From NCBI RefSeq assembly GCF_025717555.1, contig NZ_JAJIRP010000003.1, positions 496,001-560,000 of the forward strand: DNA of 64,000 nucleotides, written 5' to 3'. This stretch comes from Paucibacter sp. B2R-40. GTDB taxonomy: Bacteria > Pseudomonadota > Gammaproteobacteria > Burkholderiales > Burkholderiaceae_C. How positions within the stretch are numbered: position 1 is the stretch's first letter; the number at the start of each line of letters is the position of its first letter. Of this stretch, positions 8,901-19,200 are shown piece after piece. The position numbers and the translations under genes were made by a program. The notes under the pieces are model-generated. The model had not been told where the DNA came from. It ran no database searches and saw only the letters and a list, made by a program, of their open reading frames with translations.

Positions 8901-9071
8901 GTGGAGTCGGCCGCACATGCGCGCGCGCTGTTGCGGCTGGGTTGCGAGCAAGGTCAAGGCAATGGCATTGCGCCGGCCATGCCGGCCGCCGAGGTGCAAG
9001 GCTGGGTGGGCGAGTTCGCCAACTCCAAGTGGCTGACTCAAATGAGCGGCGCTGCACCGGCCTTGCCTTAG
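5952..9071 (+). CDS. Membrane diguanylate cyclase/phosphodiesterase (MASE1-PAS-GGDEF-EAL)
   Basis: A 1039-residue c-di-GMP signalling protein. The first 320 residues are strongly hydrophobic with about eight membrane segments; the FWPPAGIALAAL motif points to a MASE1 sensor. A PAS-like region (about 340-480) and a second PAS (about 485-600; LLVTDTEHLVLDANPSYCRM) follow. The GGDEF domain has an intact RLGGDEFGLLL active site. The EAL domain keeps MEALLRWQHP, the DDFGTGYSTLTYLKRLP loop and VLKIDRSF, so both synthesis and breakdown of c-di-GMP are possible. The start is GTG at 5952, as no ATG lies in frame nearby. The stop is nine bases before dnaG, so the two may be co-transcribed. The signal sensed cannot be told from the sequence. 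Confidence 0.9.
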   Translation: MDELTFKLDSGSIDQPRLAKRQLESLRLLATLLACLAGGALGQLSLGLLPHTALFWPPAGIALAALTCWGWGMTAPLLLGLLALGLLQGASLSLAVLLALSGLLGPAMALLLMRRLGYGAAPRRRTDLPLLLVVGVLGGALMSALAGVSALLLQDQLQVGMWRDALSSGFGGQALGALTLAPALVHWQGQLQSRQQCQLAQAGGSAWRRGSAHWAGSVALMLACGGSAALIFVNAQTAVTGLSPWLLLPLLLLSGLALLGSLAATAGAAFLITLSAAAAAAQACGPFRQLPLQQSLALLWGFSGSAAALPLLIHSLRSELHSERQRWRGALESAGMSLAEWQLGPTGSRQTYASTDWHNRIGAFTERSGRPQDCLAAAHPLDKDRVSAALDALLNRRQTGESVQAACCEPLRLAGHAADWSWFELRAHVQQRDAKGLATRLLMTLTDVSWRHTAQERQRMSVSLFQHLHEGLLVTDTEHLVLDANPSYCRMLGLSREALIGRPAAPLQSLSLHRSGLTPAQVQYALQSQGFWQGQVQTERADGSRCHLQVTVSSIPEPDGPLRYQVVSVSDLTETLSQQDLLQTRARVDPLTGLANADAFMQMLRQGLEMAGREGFRLSICRVDLDQFKLVNSQYGSAVADALLQLVGQRLQAALRSSPQWSDCLARLGGDEFGLLLRSNSPEEAQLAMERLLKVLAEPYLTRKDAAPTGETMTINISASIGATLFPQDNSDAETLLRHAGHALYRVKHSGRHGYQLFDTAKRLRDEASLIALARVQQALDAGELRLFYQPKIDMNSGLVLGMEALLRWQHPDRGLLAPLHFLPLIESTGLGVQVGDWVLEQALRQSSRWLKAGLRLNISVNVTARQLQMPDFTQRLQELIKRHQEPVAAHLCLEVLESAALADIATTHSLIQQCRAFGVRFALDDFGTGYSTLTYLKRLPVDVLKIDRSFVQNMLIDAQDSTLVEGVIRLAGNFGCSVIAEGVESAAHARALLRLGCEQGQGNGIAPAMPAAEVQGWVGEFANSKWLTQMSGAAPALP

Positions 9072-9080
9072 ACTCGCGCG

Positions 9081-10997
9081 GTGATTCCACCCGGCTTTAT
9101 TCAGGACCTGCTCTCACGCGTCGACATCGTCGAGGTGGTGGGTCGCCATGTCGAGCTCAAAAAAGCCGGCATCAACCACAAGGGCCTGTGTCCCTTCCAC
9201 GGCGAAAAGTCGCCCAGCTTCATCGTCAGTCCGACGCGCCAGACCTACCATTGCTTCGGCTGCGGCGTGCATGGCAATGCAGTCGGTTTCTTGATGGAGC
9301 ACAGCGGCCTGGGCTTTGTCGAAGCGGTGCAGGACCTGGCGCAGCAGACCGGCATGCAAGTACCCGAGGATGAGCGCTCCAGCGAAGAGCGCGAGCGCGC
9401 TGCCCAGCAAAAGCAACGCCAAGCCACGTTGACCGAAGTCTTGCTGCGCGCCAGCGACCATTACCGCGCGCAGTTGAAGAAAACATCGCGCGCAATTGAC
9501 TACCTGAAGAAGCGCGGCCTGACCGGTCAGATCGCCGCCCAGTTCGCACTCGGCTACGCGCCGGAAGGCTGGCGCAGCCTGGCCAGCGCCTTCCCCTCCT
9601 ATGACGACCCCTTGCTGACCGAATCGGGCATGGTCATCACGCAAGGCGAAGAAGGTGAAGAGCAAAAAAGATACGACCGGTTTCGCGACCGCATCATGTT
9701 CCCGATCCGCAATGTGCAGGGTGAAACGATTGGCTTCGGCGGTCGCGTGTTGGACAAAGGCGAGCCCAAATACCTGAACTCGCCGGAGACGCCGGTGTTC
9801 AGCAAGGGCCGCGAGCTGTATGGTCTGTATGAAGCCCGTCAGGGCCTGCGTCAGCGTGGCTACGCCTTGGTGGTTGAAGGCTATATGGACGTGGTGGCAC
9901 TGGCCCAGCATGGCTTCAACAATGCGGTGGCGACGCTGGGCACAGCTTGTACGGCCGAACATGTGCTGAAGCTGTTCCGCTTCACCGAATCGGTGATCTT
10001 CAGCTTCGACGGTGATGCGGCTGGACGCCGCGCGGCGGGCCGCGCGCTCGAGGCCGCGCTGCCTCATGCCACCGACGTCCGCTCGGTCAAGTTCTTGTTT
10101 TTGCCGACCGAGCATGACCCCGACTCCTATGTCCGGGACTTGGGCGCCGACGCCTTCGAGCGCTGCATTGCTGAAGCCATTCCACTCTCCAGGCAGTTGA
10201 TGGAGGTCGCCGGCGAGGGCTGCGACCTCAGCAGCGCGGAAGGCCGGGCACGCATGTTGGCGACTGCCCGGCCGCTCTGGCAAACCCTGCCGCAGGGCTT
10301 GCTGAAGCGCCAGTTGCTGGGCGACTTGGCGCGCCGCGCGCAATTGCCGGATCAGGAACTGATGGGCTTGTGGCAGGTGGGCGGGCCGGCGCCGCAAGAA
10401 CAGCCACATGCCGACGGTCGCGAACACCCGCCCGAAGAAGCTCCAAGCACCCACGGCGGCGAAGCCAGGCCTGCCAAGAAGAAGGAATGGAAGAAAGATT
10501 GGAAGCCCAGCGGCAATTGGAAACGCAAAGGTGAGCCGGACGATGAAACCATCGGCACGCCGCGCAGCGCGCCGAATGTACCGGCCGACCATGCGCTGCG
10601 CATGCTGCTTCTCAACAGTGCTTGGTGGGAGCGACTCAGCCCGGACGATCACCAATTGCTGCATCAGTTGCCTGGCATTCACGGTGAATTGATCAACTGG
10701 CTGGATCGCCATCTGCTGAATCACGGTCACTGTGCTTGGTCGGTGCTGGAAGCGGCGCTGGCCGAGGACGGCCTGCTCGAACGTGCGAAGCGGCTGCTGG
10801 GCGGCCTGCACAGCGAGGACGAATCGGAGTTTGAGGGCTTGCAAAACCTGCTCAAGAAGCTTTGGATCGTGCAGCTGGAAGCCGAAACCACTCGTATCGC
10901 CGCCAGCAATCCGCAAGGCGAGGCCTTCGAGCGTTACAAACGCCTACTCGCTCAAATTAGGACTCTGAAGCTTCCAAACAGCGCGCAAAATTCGTAG
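9081..10997 (+). CDS. dnaG: DNA primase
   Basis: Primase that lays down RNA primers for replication. The 638-residue protein has the family layout. An N-terminal CHC2 zinc finger is present (GLCPFHGEKSPSF, later YHCFGCGVHGNA). The catalytic core holds the TOPRIM region (ALVVEGYMDVVALAQHG with the catalytic Glu, then FSFDGDAAGRRAA with the DxD-type acidic residues). The C-terminal 120 residues form the helical helicase-interaction domain. A Lys/Pro/Glu-rich linker of about 60 residues near 450-510 is longer than in E. coli. The GTG at 9081 is the only start giving MIPPGFIQDLLSRVDIVEVV. It is followed by rpoD, the conserved part of the macromolecular synthesis operon; rpsU is not in front of it. 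Confidence 0.97.
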   Translation: MIPPGFIQDLLSRVDIVEVVGRHVELKKAGINHKGLCPFHGEKSPSFIVSPTRQTYHCFGCGVHGNAVGFLMEHSGLGFVEAVQDLAQQTGMQVPEDERSSEERERAAQQKQRQATLTEVLLRASDHYRAQLKKTSRAIDYLKKRGLTGQIAAQFALGYAPEGWRSLASAFPSYDDPLLTESGMVITQGEEGEEQKRYDRFRDRIMFPIRNVQGETIGFGGRVLDKGEPKYLNSPETPVFSKGRELYGLYEARQGLRQRGYALVVEGYMDVVALAQHGFNNAVATLGTACTAEHVLKLFRFTESVIFSFDGDAAGRRAAGRALEAALPHATDVRSVKFLFLPTEHDPDSYVRDLGADAFERCIAEAIPLSRQLMEVAGEGCDLSSAEGRARMLATARPLWQTLPQGLLKRQLLGDLARRAQLPDQELMGLWQVGGPAPQEQPHADGREHPPEEAPSTHGGEARPAKKKEWKKDWKPSGNWKRKGEPDDETIGTPRSAPNVPADHALRMLLLNSAWWERLSPDDHQLLHQLPGIHGELINWLDRHLLNHGHCAWSVLEAALAEDGLLERAKRLLGGLHSEDESEFEGLQNLLKKLWIVQLEAETTRIAASNPQGEAFERYKRLLAQIRTLKLPNSAQNS

Positions 10998-11367
10998 GGA
11001 TTTGTGCTCCGTACCGTTTTGAGCGATAATTAAGGGTTTTCCGCGCGCGTCAAGAGTGACGGCAAAGCTTGCCGGACCCGGCCACCCAGCGAAACTGGGC
11101 ACCCATCGAGGTATCAAGGTCACCTGTATCCGCACAAGTTTGCAAACTCAAACGTCCACGCTAGCTTGCACGCGCCGCGCTGAGAAAAGGATTGCGAAAA
11201 CAATTCGATTTGAAGCGTATGAATGCCACCTGAGACGAGCTTCGCCTTGAAAAGCGCAGTAAACGCCCCCAGGTGGCTGCTGCATTGCTAGCTAAAAATA
11301 TTTTCAGATTTTTTTACTGAATGACCTACTCCCCGGCCCGCCCGCCAATATCCACCCGAGGATCTGC
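10998..11367. other. 370-base dnaG-rpoD leader region with hairpin
   Basis: Non-coding between dnaG and rpoD. It holds a promoter-like site (11002-11030) and therefore a leader of more than 300 bases. An 8-bp hairpin pairs GCCACCTG (11225-11232) with CAGGTGGC (11270-11277), and an A/T-rich patch lies at 11290-11320. GAGGA about 11355-11360 serves the rpoD start. No open frame in it looks genuine. Confidence 0.6.
11002..11030 (+). promoter_or_regulatory. Sigma-70-type promoter for rpoD
   Basis: TTGTGC (11002-11007), a 17-base spacer and GATAAT (11025-11030) lie just after the dnaG stop. Spacing is optimal and both hexamers are near consensus, giving rpoD a promoter of its own. Confidence 0.6.
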
Positions 11368-13572
<2,205 letters not shown>

Positions 13573-13602
<30 letters not shown>

Positions 13603-13707
13603 TTGGCCAAATAGGCAAGCGAGTGCTTGTCACTCGCTTGTGCGCCAAGGGCGCATCGCAATTTGCGCCGCAGGCACAAGTTACGCACGTATTTGGACAA
13701 CCTCTGA
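13573..13707 (+). repeat. Duplicated rpoD 3' end enclosing three hairpins
   Basis: The rpoD tail at 13573-13602 encodes KLRTYLDNL-stop. At 13678-13707 a second copy encodes exactly KLRTYLDNL-stop again, with the codons differing only at synonymous positions (AAA/AAG, TTG/TTA, CGG/CGC, ACC/ACG, AAT/AAC). Between them are three back-to-back inverted repeats: CAAGCGAGTG/CACTCGCTTG with a 5-base loop (13616-13640), TGCGCC/GGCGCA (13641-13655) and CGCAA/TTGCG (13657-13667). The second copy is not translated as part of rpoD because of the first stop. Confidence 0.8.
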
Positions 13708-13730
13708 TCAGGACCTGACTGAGGCAAAAA

Positions 13731-13758
13731 GGGGCTGGCGCAATCCAGCCCCTTTTTT
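13731..13758 (+). terminator. Intrinsic terminator after rpoD
   Basis: GGGGCTGG (13731-13738), a CGCAAT loop, CCAGCCCC (13745-13752), then T6, preceded by A5. It lies after the second copy of the rpoD tail, as if the terminator belonged to that copy. Confidence 0.9.
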
Positions 13759-13844
13759 CGTTTAACCGCCCATAGCGACGGTGCAATCCGGCGCGGCTAC
13801 ACTGCCAACAATTTCACAGCTGAAGCTCTTTTCATTCATTGACC

Positions 13845-14810
13845 ATGACCCAAATCCGGGAACGCACTGTTTTGTTTGCCGATCTGCGTGGCAGCACGGG
13901 GCTTTTCGAGACCTTGGGCAATGCCGAGGCGACCGCCCTAGTGACGCAAACGGTGGGCCTGATCGCACAGGCCGTCGACGAATGCAAGGGCCGCTTGGTG
14001 AAGACCTTGGGTGATGGGTTGATGGCTGTCTTTGAAACTCCCAATGACGGCGTGCAGGCGGCCATACGTATGCACGAAATGTTGGAGCGTGTGGTGGCCC
14101 GGGGCAAAAGCCATGGCGCTTCGCCCAGCCTGCGCGCCTTGCGCATGCAGGTCGCCTTGGCGCGCGGTGAGGTCGTCGAAATGAATGGTGACTGCTTCGG
14201 CGACGCGGTCAACGTCGCGGCCCGCCTGCTGAATCACGCCGGCGACAACGAAACCCTGATCACGACCGAAGTCTTGCACGGCCTGCCCTCGGCCAAAAAG
14301 CTGCGTTTTCGCAGCCTGGATTTGATCGCCATTCGCGGCCGGGCCGAACCGGTACATGTGCATGTGCTTGATCAAGCGACTCATGGCGACGTGGCCGCGA
14401 CTCAATTTGGCGAGATTCAGCATGCGGTCGAACCCGACGGCATTCGGCTCGTTTGGCTGGATCTGGACCGTGTTTTTGATGTCGACAATATGCCCATCAT
14501 CTTGGGTCGTAGCGTGCAGGCAACCTATTGCATCACCGACGCCCGCGTGTCGCGCTCGCACGCCCGCATCGACTGGCATGCGGGCAGTTTTTCGATCACC
14601 GACCTCAGCTACAACGGCAGCTTTGTGCGCTTTGGCAGCAGCGGTGATGTGGTCAGCTTGAAGCGCGGCAGTTGCACGCTGCACGGCAGCGGCGTGATTG
14701 GCTTGGGCAGCCCACCGGTCGATGCCAGTTCACCGATTGTCAAATTCGAAGTCTTGCATTTCGCCGATACCGAGCCGCATAGCTTTGGCCATACGCGCAG
14801 TCGAGCTTGA
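13845..14810 (+). CDS. Class III adenylate cyclase with C-terminal FHA domain
   Basis: A 321-residue soluble protein. Residues 6-180 are a class III nucleotide cyclase catalytic domain. The first metal-binding Asp is in VLFADLRGSTGLFE, the second in KTLGDGLMAVF, and FGDAVNVAARLL carries the Asp/Asn/Arg set. The Lys of KTLGD and the Asp of FGDAVN are the pair that favours adenine, so ATP rather than GTP is the likely substrate. Residues about 225-310 form an FHA domain (RVSRSHARIDWHAGSFSITD, then SYNGSFVRF) that should bind phosphothreonine partners. A TTG two codons earlier is possible, but the ATG at 13845 is the better start. The last four bases overlap the open frame leading into hemH. Input signal and partner kinase are not visible. 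Confidence 0.88.
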   Translation: MTQIRERTVLFADLRGSTGLFETLGNAEATALVTQTVGLIAQAVDECKGRLVKTLGDGLMAVFETPNDGVQAAIRMHEMLERVVARGKSHGASPSLRALRMQVALARGEVVEMNGDCFGDAVNVAARLLNHAGDNETLITTEVLHGLPSAKKLRFRSLDLIAIRGRAEPVHVHVLDQATHGDVAATQFGEIQHAVEPDGIRLVWLDLDRVFDVDNMPIILGRSVQATYCITDARVSRSHARIDWHAGSFSITDLSYNGSFVRFGSSGDVVSLKRGSCTLHGSGVIGLGSPPVDASSPIVKFEVLHFADTEPHSFGHTRSRA

Positions 14811-14851
14811 CCCCGCATCACCAAACCCATCGAAAGAGAGCACTAGACCGA

Positions 14852-15943
14852 ATGACGACGCGCCCCGAAGCCGCTTACAGCCACGGCAGTTCGCCGAAGA
14901 CCGCCCTGCTCTATTGCAATCTAGGCACGCCCGACGCACCCACGCCTGCAGCCTTGCGCCGCTATCTGGCGCAGTTTCTGAGCGATCCGCGCGTGGTTGA
15001 AATCCCCCGGCTGATCTGGCTGGCCATCCTGCACGGCATCATCCTGCGCGTGCGCCCGGCCAAGTCGGCCGCCAAATACGCCAGTGTCTGGACCTCGCAA
15101 GGCTCACCACTGAAGGTCTGGACGGAAAAGCAGTCCAAGCTGCTGCAAGGTTATCTGGGTGAGCGCGGCCACGCCGTCACGGTGCGTTATGCGATGCGCT
15201 ACGGCTCGCCGTCGATTGCCGACACACTCAACCAACTGCGAGCCGAGGGGGCGACCCGCATTCTGGTGCTGCCGGCCTACCCGCAGTACTCGGGCGCCAC
15301 CACCGCGAGCGTGGTGGATGATGTGGCCAACTGGGCGCTGCAGACTCGTCACCTGCCTGAGTTGCGCTTCGTCAATCGCTACCACGACGAGCCGCTCTAC
15401 ATTGCTGCGCTGGCCGAGAGCGTGCGCGCGCACTGGGCCGCTAACGGCCGACCCGAGCGGCTCATCATCAGCTTTCACGGTATGCCGGCGCGCACCTTGG
15501 CATTGGGCGACCCCTACCATTGCGAATGCCTGAAGACAGGCCGCCTGCTGGCCGAAGCGCTGGGCTTGAGCAAGACCGAATACGTTGTAACGTTCCAGAG
15601 CCGCTTCGGCCGAGCCAAATGGCTAGAGCCCTACACCGAGCCGACACTGAAGAAGCTTGCCGCCGAAGGTGTCAAACGAATCGCCGTGATCTGCCCCGGC
15701 TTCAGCGCCGACTGCCTGGAAACCCTGGAAGAAATCAGCATGGAAGCGCGCGATGCCTTCGTTGCGGCGGGTGGCCAGCAATTCAGCTACATCCCCTGCC
15801 TGAACGACAGCCCGGCCGGTATGCGGGCGCTGACAGCGCTGGCTGAGCGGCATCTGCAAGGCTGGCCAACACAACTCAAAACAGATGTGTCTGCGCTTCA
15901 AGCGCAGCGGCAAATGGCACTGGCGGCGGGTGCCGCCACCTGA
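14852..15943 (+). CDS. hemH: Ferrochelatase
   Basis: Inserts Fe(2+) into protoporphyrin IX, the last step of haem synthesis. The 363-residue protein has the family N-terminus (TALLYCNLGTPDAPTPAALR), the PAYPQYSGATTASV loop, the catalytic His in ISFHGMPARTL, and the Glu-rich metal path in GFSADCLETLEEISMEA. The frame is open before the start, but the ATG at 14852 gives the standard length and has a GAGAG stretch 12 bases upstream. It follows the cyclase gene by 41 bases and precedes the Hsp15-like gene by 5 bases, so hemH and the latter are very likely on one transcript. Confidence 0.96.
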   Translation: MTTRPEAAYSHGSSPKTALLYCNLGTPDAPTPAALRRYLAQFLSDPRVVEIPRLIWLAILHGIILRVRPAKSAAKYASVWTSQGSPLKVWTEKQSKLLQGYLGERGHAVTVRYAMRYGSPSIADTLNQLRAEGATRILVLPAYPQYSGATTASVVDDVANWALQTRHLPELRFVNRYHDEPLYIAALAESVRAHWAANGRPERLIISFHGMPARTLALGDPYHCECLKTGRLLAEALGLSKTEYVVTFQSRFGRAKWLEPYTEPTLKKLAAEGVKRIAVICPGFSADCLETLEEISMEARDAFVAAGGQQFSYIPCLNDSPAGMRALTALAERHLQGWPTQLKTDVSALQAQRQMALAAGAAT

Positions 15944-15948
15944 TTGTC

Positions 15949-16383
15949 ATGTTGAAGCAAGCCGGCAGCCCAGACAAAACCATCTCCCCCGTGCGATTGG
16001 ACAAATGGCTGTGGGCGGCGCGTTTCTTTAAAACCCGCTCCCTGGCGGCGGAGGAGATTGGCCGCGGCCGGGTTCAGGTCAATGAGCAAGTGGCCAAGGC
16101 CTCGCGTGAACTCAAACTCGGCGATCTGCTGAAATTCCGCCAAGGCGTGGTGGAGCGCGAAGTACGGGTCTGCGGCCTCAGCCATGTGCGCGGCCCGGCG
16201 CCGCAGGCGCAGGCGCTGTACGAGGAAACGCCGGACAGCGTCGCCCTGCGCGAGAAGCTCAGCGAAGCACGGCGCTTAGCCCCTGAGCCCGCCCAAAGCA
16301 TCACGCAAGGGCGGCCCACCAAGCAGGATCGCCGCAAGCTAGCGGACTGGGATCGCTGGTCTGCAACTTCAGACCGGGACTGA
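15949..16383 (+). CDS. hslR: RNA-binding S4 domain protein, Hsp15 type
   Basis: A 144-residue protein with an N-terminal S4 RNA-binding domain (VRLDKWLWAARFFKTRSLAA, then RGRVQVNEQVAK), the diagnostic Hsp15 arrangement, and a basic C-terminal tail (TKQDRRKLADWDRW). Hsp15 is known to bind 50S subunits carrying a stalled nascent chain. It sits between hemH and the grpE-dnaK-dnaJ heat-shock group, and the sigma-32 promoter that follows makes a stress-response setting plausible, but that promoter lies after this gene and does not drive it. The start ATG is five bases past the hemH stop, suggesting translational coupling. Confidence 0.85.
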   Translation: MLKQAGSPDKTISPVRLDKWLWAARFFKTRSLAAEEIGRGRVQVNEQVAKASRELKLGDLLKFRQGVVEREVRVCGLSHVRGPAPQAQALYEETPDSVALREKLSEARRLAPEPAQSITQGRPTKQDRRKLADWDRWSATSDRD

Positions 16384-16420
16384 CGCGCGAATTTCCGCAT
16401 CAACAGTCCCAAATAGCCCT

Positions 16421-16448
16421 CTTGAAATTACTGGAATGGCGTCCATAT
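16421..16448 (+). promoter_or_regulatory. Heat-shock (sigma-32) promoter before grpE
   Basis: CTTGAAA (16421-16427) is an exact sigma-32 -35 element. After a 13-base spacer comes GTCCATAT (16441-16448), six of eight matches to CCCCATNT with allowed spacing. It is 26 bases from the grpE start, which is the expected place for control of the chaperone operon. Confidence 0.8.
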
Positions 16449-16473
16449 AAACACCATTGCTTATTTCCGCATC

Positions 16474-16998
16474 ATGACGACATCCAATACCCCCCCCCAA
16501 GAGCCCCTCAGCCCGGACGAACTGATTGCCGCTGTCAACAGCGCCGATGACAGCAAAGTGGCTGAACTGGAAGCGCGTTTGGCCGAAATGTCGGACGCTT
16601 ATCTGCGCGCCAAGGCCGAGGTGGAAAACATCCGCCGCCGCGCCGATGAAGACGTGAGCAAGGCGCGCAAGTTCGCAGTCGAGTCCTTTGCCGAATCGAT
16701 GCTGCCGGTGATGGACAGCATGGAAGCTGCGATCGCCCTGCCCGACGCCAAAGTTGAAACGGTGCTGGAAGGCGTGCACGCCACCAAGCGCCAGCTGGCA
16801 GCCGCCTTGGAGCGCAACAAGGTGATCGAGCTGAACCCGGCCGCCGGCACCAAGTTCGACCCCCATCAGCACCAGGCGATCTCGGTCGTGCCGGCCGAGC
16901 AAGAACCCAACACCGTGGTGATGGTGCTGCAAAAAGGCTATTCCATCGCCGATCGCACGCTGCGCCCGGCCCTGGTGACGGTCACTGCACCTAAATAA
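16474..16998 (+). CDS. grpE: Nucleotide exchange factor GrpE
   Basis: Releases ADP from DnaK. The 174-residue protein has an acidic N-terminus, a long coiled-coil helix (about residues 30-75; [19 protein letters not shown]), the helix bundle with [15 protein letters not shown], and the C-terminal beta domain ending [12 protein letters not shown]...[16 protein letters not shown], the most conserved GrpE stretch. The gene opens the grpE-dnaK-dnaJ heat-shock group and lies directly behind a sigma-32-type promoter. The start ATG at 16474 gives a normal N-terminus. It is separated from dnaK by 117 bases. Confidence 0.96.
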   Translation: MTTSNTPPQEPLSPDELIAAVNSADDSKVAELEARLAEMSDAYLRAKAEVENIRRRADEDVSKARKFAVESFAESMLPVMDSMEAAIALPDAKVETVLEGVHATKRQLAAALERNKVIELNPAAGTKFDPHQHQAISVVPAEQEPNTVVMVLQKGYSIADRTLRPALVTVTAPK

Positions 16999-17115
16999 AT
17001 ATGACTTGCGGGGCTTGAAAGCCGGCAAGTTATCCACAGCTTATAAGCATCAGTTTCAGGCGGCCTGCAAAGCAAAAAAGCTTCGGCCATCAACAAATCT
17101 TCAGGAGAAAAGACA

Positions 17116-19071
17116 ATGGGAAAGATCATCGGTATTGACTTGGGCACCACGAATTCGTGCGTGGCCGTCATGGAAGGCAACACGACGCGCGTGATCGAGA
17201 ACGCTGAAGGCGCTCGCACGACACCGTCCATCATTGCCTACCAAGAAGATGGCGAAATCCTGGTCGGCGCTTCGGCCAAGCGCCAGGCTGTCACCAACCC
17301 CAAGAACACCCTGTACGCGGTGAAGCGCCTGATCGGCCGCAAGTTCACCGAAAAAGAAGTGCAAAAAGACATCGACCTGATGCCTTACACGATTGCTGCG
17401 GCCGATAACGGCGACGCCTGGGTTGAAGTGCGCGGCAAGAAGCTGGCACCTCCGCAAGTGTCGGCCGAGATCTTGCGCAAGATGAAGAAGACCGCCGAGG
17501 ACTACCTCGGTGAAGAAGTCACCGAAGCTGTCATCACGGTGCCGGCTTACTTCAATGACGCACAGCGTCAGGCAACCAAAGACGCCGGCCGTATTGCCGG
17601 TCTGGACGTCAAGCGCATCATCAACGAGCCAACCGCTGCGGCACTGGCCTTTGGTCTGGACAAGCATGGCAAGGGCGACCGCAAGATCGCCGTCTATGAC
17701 TTGGGCGGCGGCACGTTTGACGTCTCCATCATCGAGATCGCCGACGTCGACGGAGAAATGCAATTCGAAGTGCTGTCGACCAATGGCGACACCTTCCTGG
17801 GCGGCGAAGACTTCGACCAGCGCATCATTGACTACATCGTTGGCGAGTTCAAGAAGGACCAGGGCGTTGATCTGACCAAGGACGTGCTGGCCCTGCAGCG
17901 CCTGAAGGAATCGGCCGAGAAGGCCAAGATCGAGTTGTCCAACTCCGCCCAGACCGACGTCAATCTGCCTTACATCACCGCTGACGCGACCGGCCCCAAG
18001 CACTTGAACGTCAAGCTGACCCGCGCCAAGCTGGAGTCCTTGGTGGACGAGCTGATCGAGCGCACGATCGCCCCTTGCCGCATCGCCATGAAGGACGCCG
18101 GCATCGCCGTGTCCGCCATTGACGACGTGATCTTGGTCGGCGGCATGACCCGCATGCCCAAGGTGCAGGACAAGGTCAAGGAGTTCTTCGGCAAGGAGCC
18201 CCGTCGTGACGTGAACCCGGACGAGGCCGTGGCCGTCGGCGCCGCGATTCAAGGCCAGGTTTTGGGCGGCGAGCGCAAGGACGTGCTGCTCTTGGACGTC
18301 ACACCGCTGAGCCTGGGTATTGAAACCCTGGGTGGCGTGATGACCAAGATGATCACCAAGAACACCACTATCCCGACCAAGTTCGCACAGACCTTCTCGA
18401 CCGCTGACGACAACCAGCCGGCCGTGACGATCAAGGTGTATCAGGGCGAGCGCGAGCTGGCCTCGGGCAATAAGAGCCTGGGTGAATTCAATCTGGAAGG
18501 CATTCCGCCGGCACCACGCGGCACGCCGCAGATCGAGGTCTCATTCGACATCGACGCCAACGGTATCTTGCATGTCGGCGCCAAGGACAAGGGCACCGGT
18601 AAGGAAAACAAGATCACCATCAAGGCCAACTCTGGTTTGACCGAAGCCGAGATCGAGAAGATGGTCAAGGACGCTGAGGCCAATGCCGGTGAGGACAAGA
18701 AGAAGGTCGAGCTGGTACAGGCCCGCAACCAGGCTGACGGCATGGTGCACTCGGTCAAGAAGTCGCTGACCGAGCATGGCGACAAGCTCGACGCGGCCGA
18801 GAAAGAGAAGATCGAAACGGCACTCAAGGATGCCGAGGAAGCCATCAAGGGCGAGGACAAGGCCGATATCGAAGCCAAGACCGAAGCGCTGATGACTGCC
18901 AGCCAGAAGCTGGGCGAGAAGGTTTATGCCGAATCGCAAGCAGCGCAAGCAGCGGCAGCCGGTGGTGCGACCGAAGGTGCTCCCGAGCAGCCACAAGCTC
19001 AGGCTTCTGCCAAACCGGCCGATGACAATGTCGTCGACGCCGAGTTCAAGGAAGTCAAAGACTCGAAGTGA
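17116..19071 (+). CDS. dnaK: Chaperone protein DnaK (Hsp70)
   Basis: ATP-driven Hsp70 chaperone, 651 residues. The ATPase domain begins [18 protein letters not shown] and carries the phosphate-2 loop [17 protein letters not shown] and the adenosine motif [13 protein letters not shown]. The linker is [19 protein letters not shown]. The substrate domain follows, with a Gln/Ala-rich lid tail and the terminal VVDAEFKEV motif of bacterial DnaK. AGGAG ten bases before the ATG is a strong ribosome-binding site. It stands between grpE and dnaJ and should be heat-shock induced through the promoter ahead of grpE; the 117-base grpE-dnaK gap has no second sigma-32 site that I can recognise. Confidence 0.98.
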   Translation: MGKIIGIDLGTTNSCVAVMEGNTTRVIENAEGARTTPSIIAYQEDGEILVGASAKRQAVTNPKNTLYAVKRLIGRKFTEKEVQKDIDLMPYTIAAADNGDAWVEVRGKKLAPPQVSAEILRKMKKTAEDYLGEEVTEAVITVPAYFNDAQRQATKDAGRIAGLDVKRIINEPTAAALAFGLDKHGKGDRKIAVYDLGGGTFDVSIIEIADVDGEMQFEVLSTNGDTFLGGEDFDQRIIDYIVGEFKKDQGVDLTKDVLALQRLKESAEKAKIELSNSAQTDVNLPYITADATGPKHLNVKLTRAKLESLVDELIERTIAPCRIAMKDAGIAVSAIDDVILVGGMTRMPKVQDKVKEFFGKEPRRDVNPDEAVAVGAAIQGQVLGGERKDVLLLDVTPLSLGIETLGGVMTKMITKNTTIPTKFAQTFSTADDNQPAVTIKVYQGERELASGNKSLGEFNLEGIPPAPRGTPQIEVSFDIDANGILHVGAKDKGTGKENKITIKANSGLTEAEIEKMVKDAEANAGEDKKKVELVQARNQADGMVHSVKKSLTEHGDKLDAAEKEKIETALKDAEEAIKGEDKADIEAKTEALMTASQKLGEKVYAESQAAQAAAAGGATEGAPEQPQAQASAKPADDNVVDAEFKEVKDSK

Positions 19072-19200
19072 TGTTCCTGGCGAGCCAAGTCTTTTGCTCC
19101 GGCAAAGAATTTGGCCGTCACCGCCGCCGCGTCGCAGCCCCGGGTTCAAATCCCAAAAGCTCGTCGCGGCGCTGTTGTTTGAAATGCACGGATCTGGCTC

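Noticed and set aside
9114-10916. 600-codon open frame antisense to dnaG
   Set aside because: dnaG is unmistakable on the plus strand; the antisense frame is a by-product of high G+C and has no family motif.
19143-19153. GGTTCAAATCC, identical to a tRNA B-box/T-loop
   Set aside because: The flanks do not form a 5-bp T stem and no D arm, anticodon arm or acceptor stem fits upstream. It is a chance match between dnaK and dnaJ.
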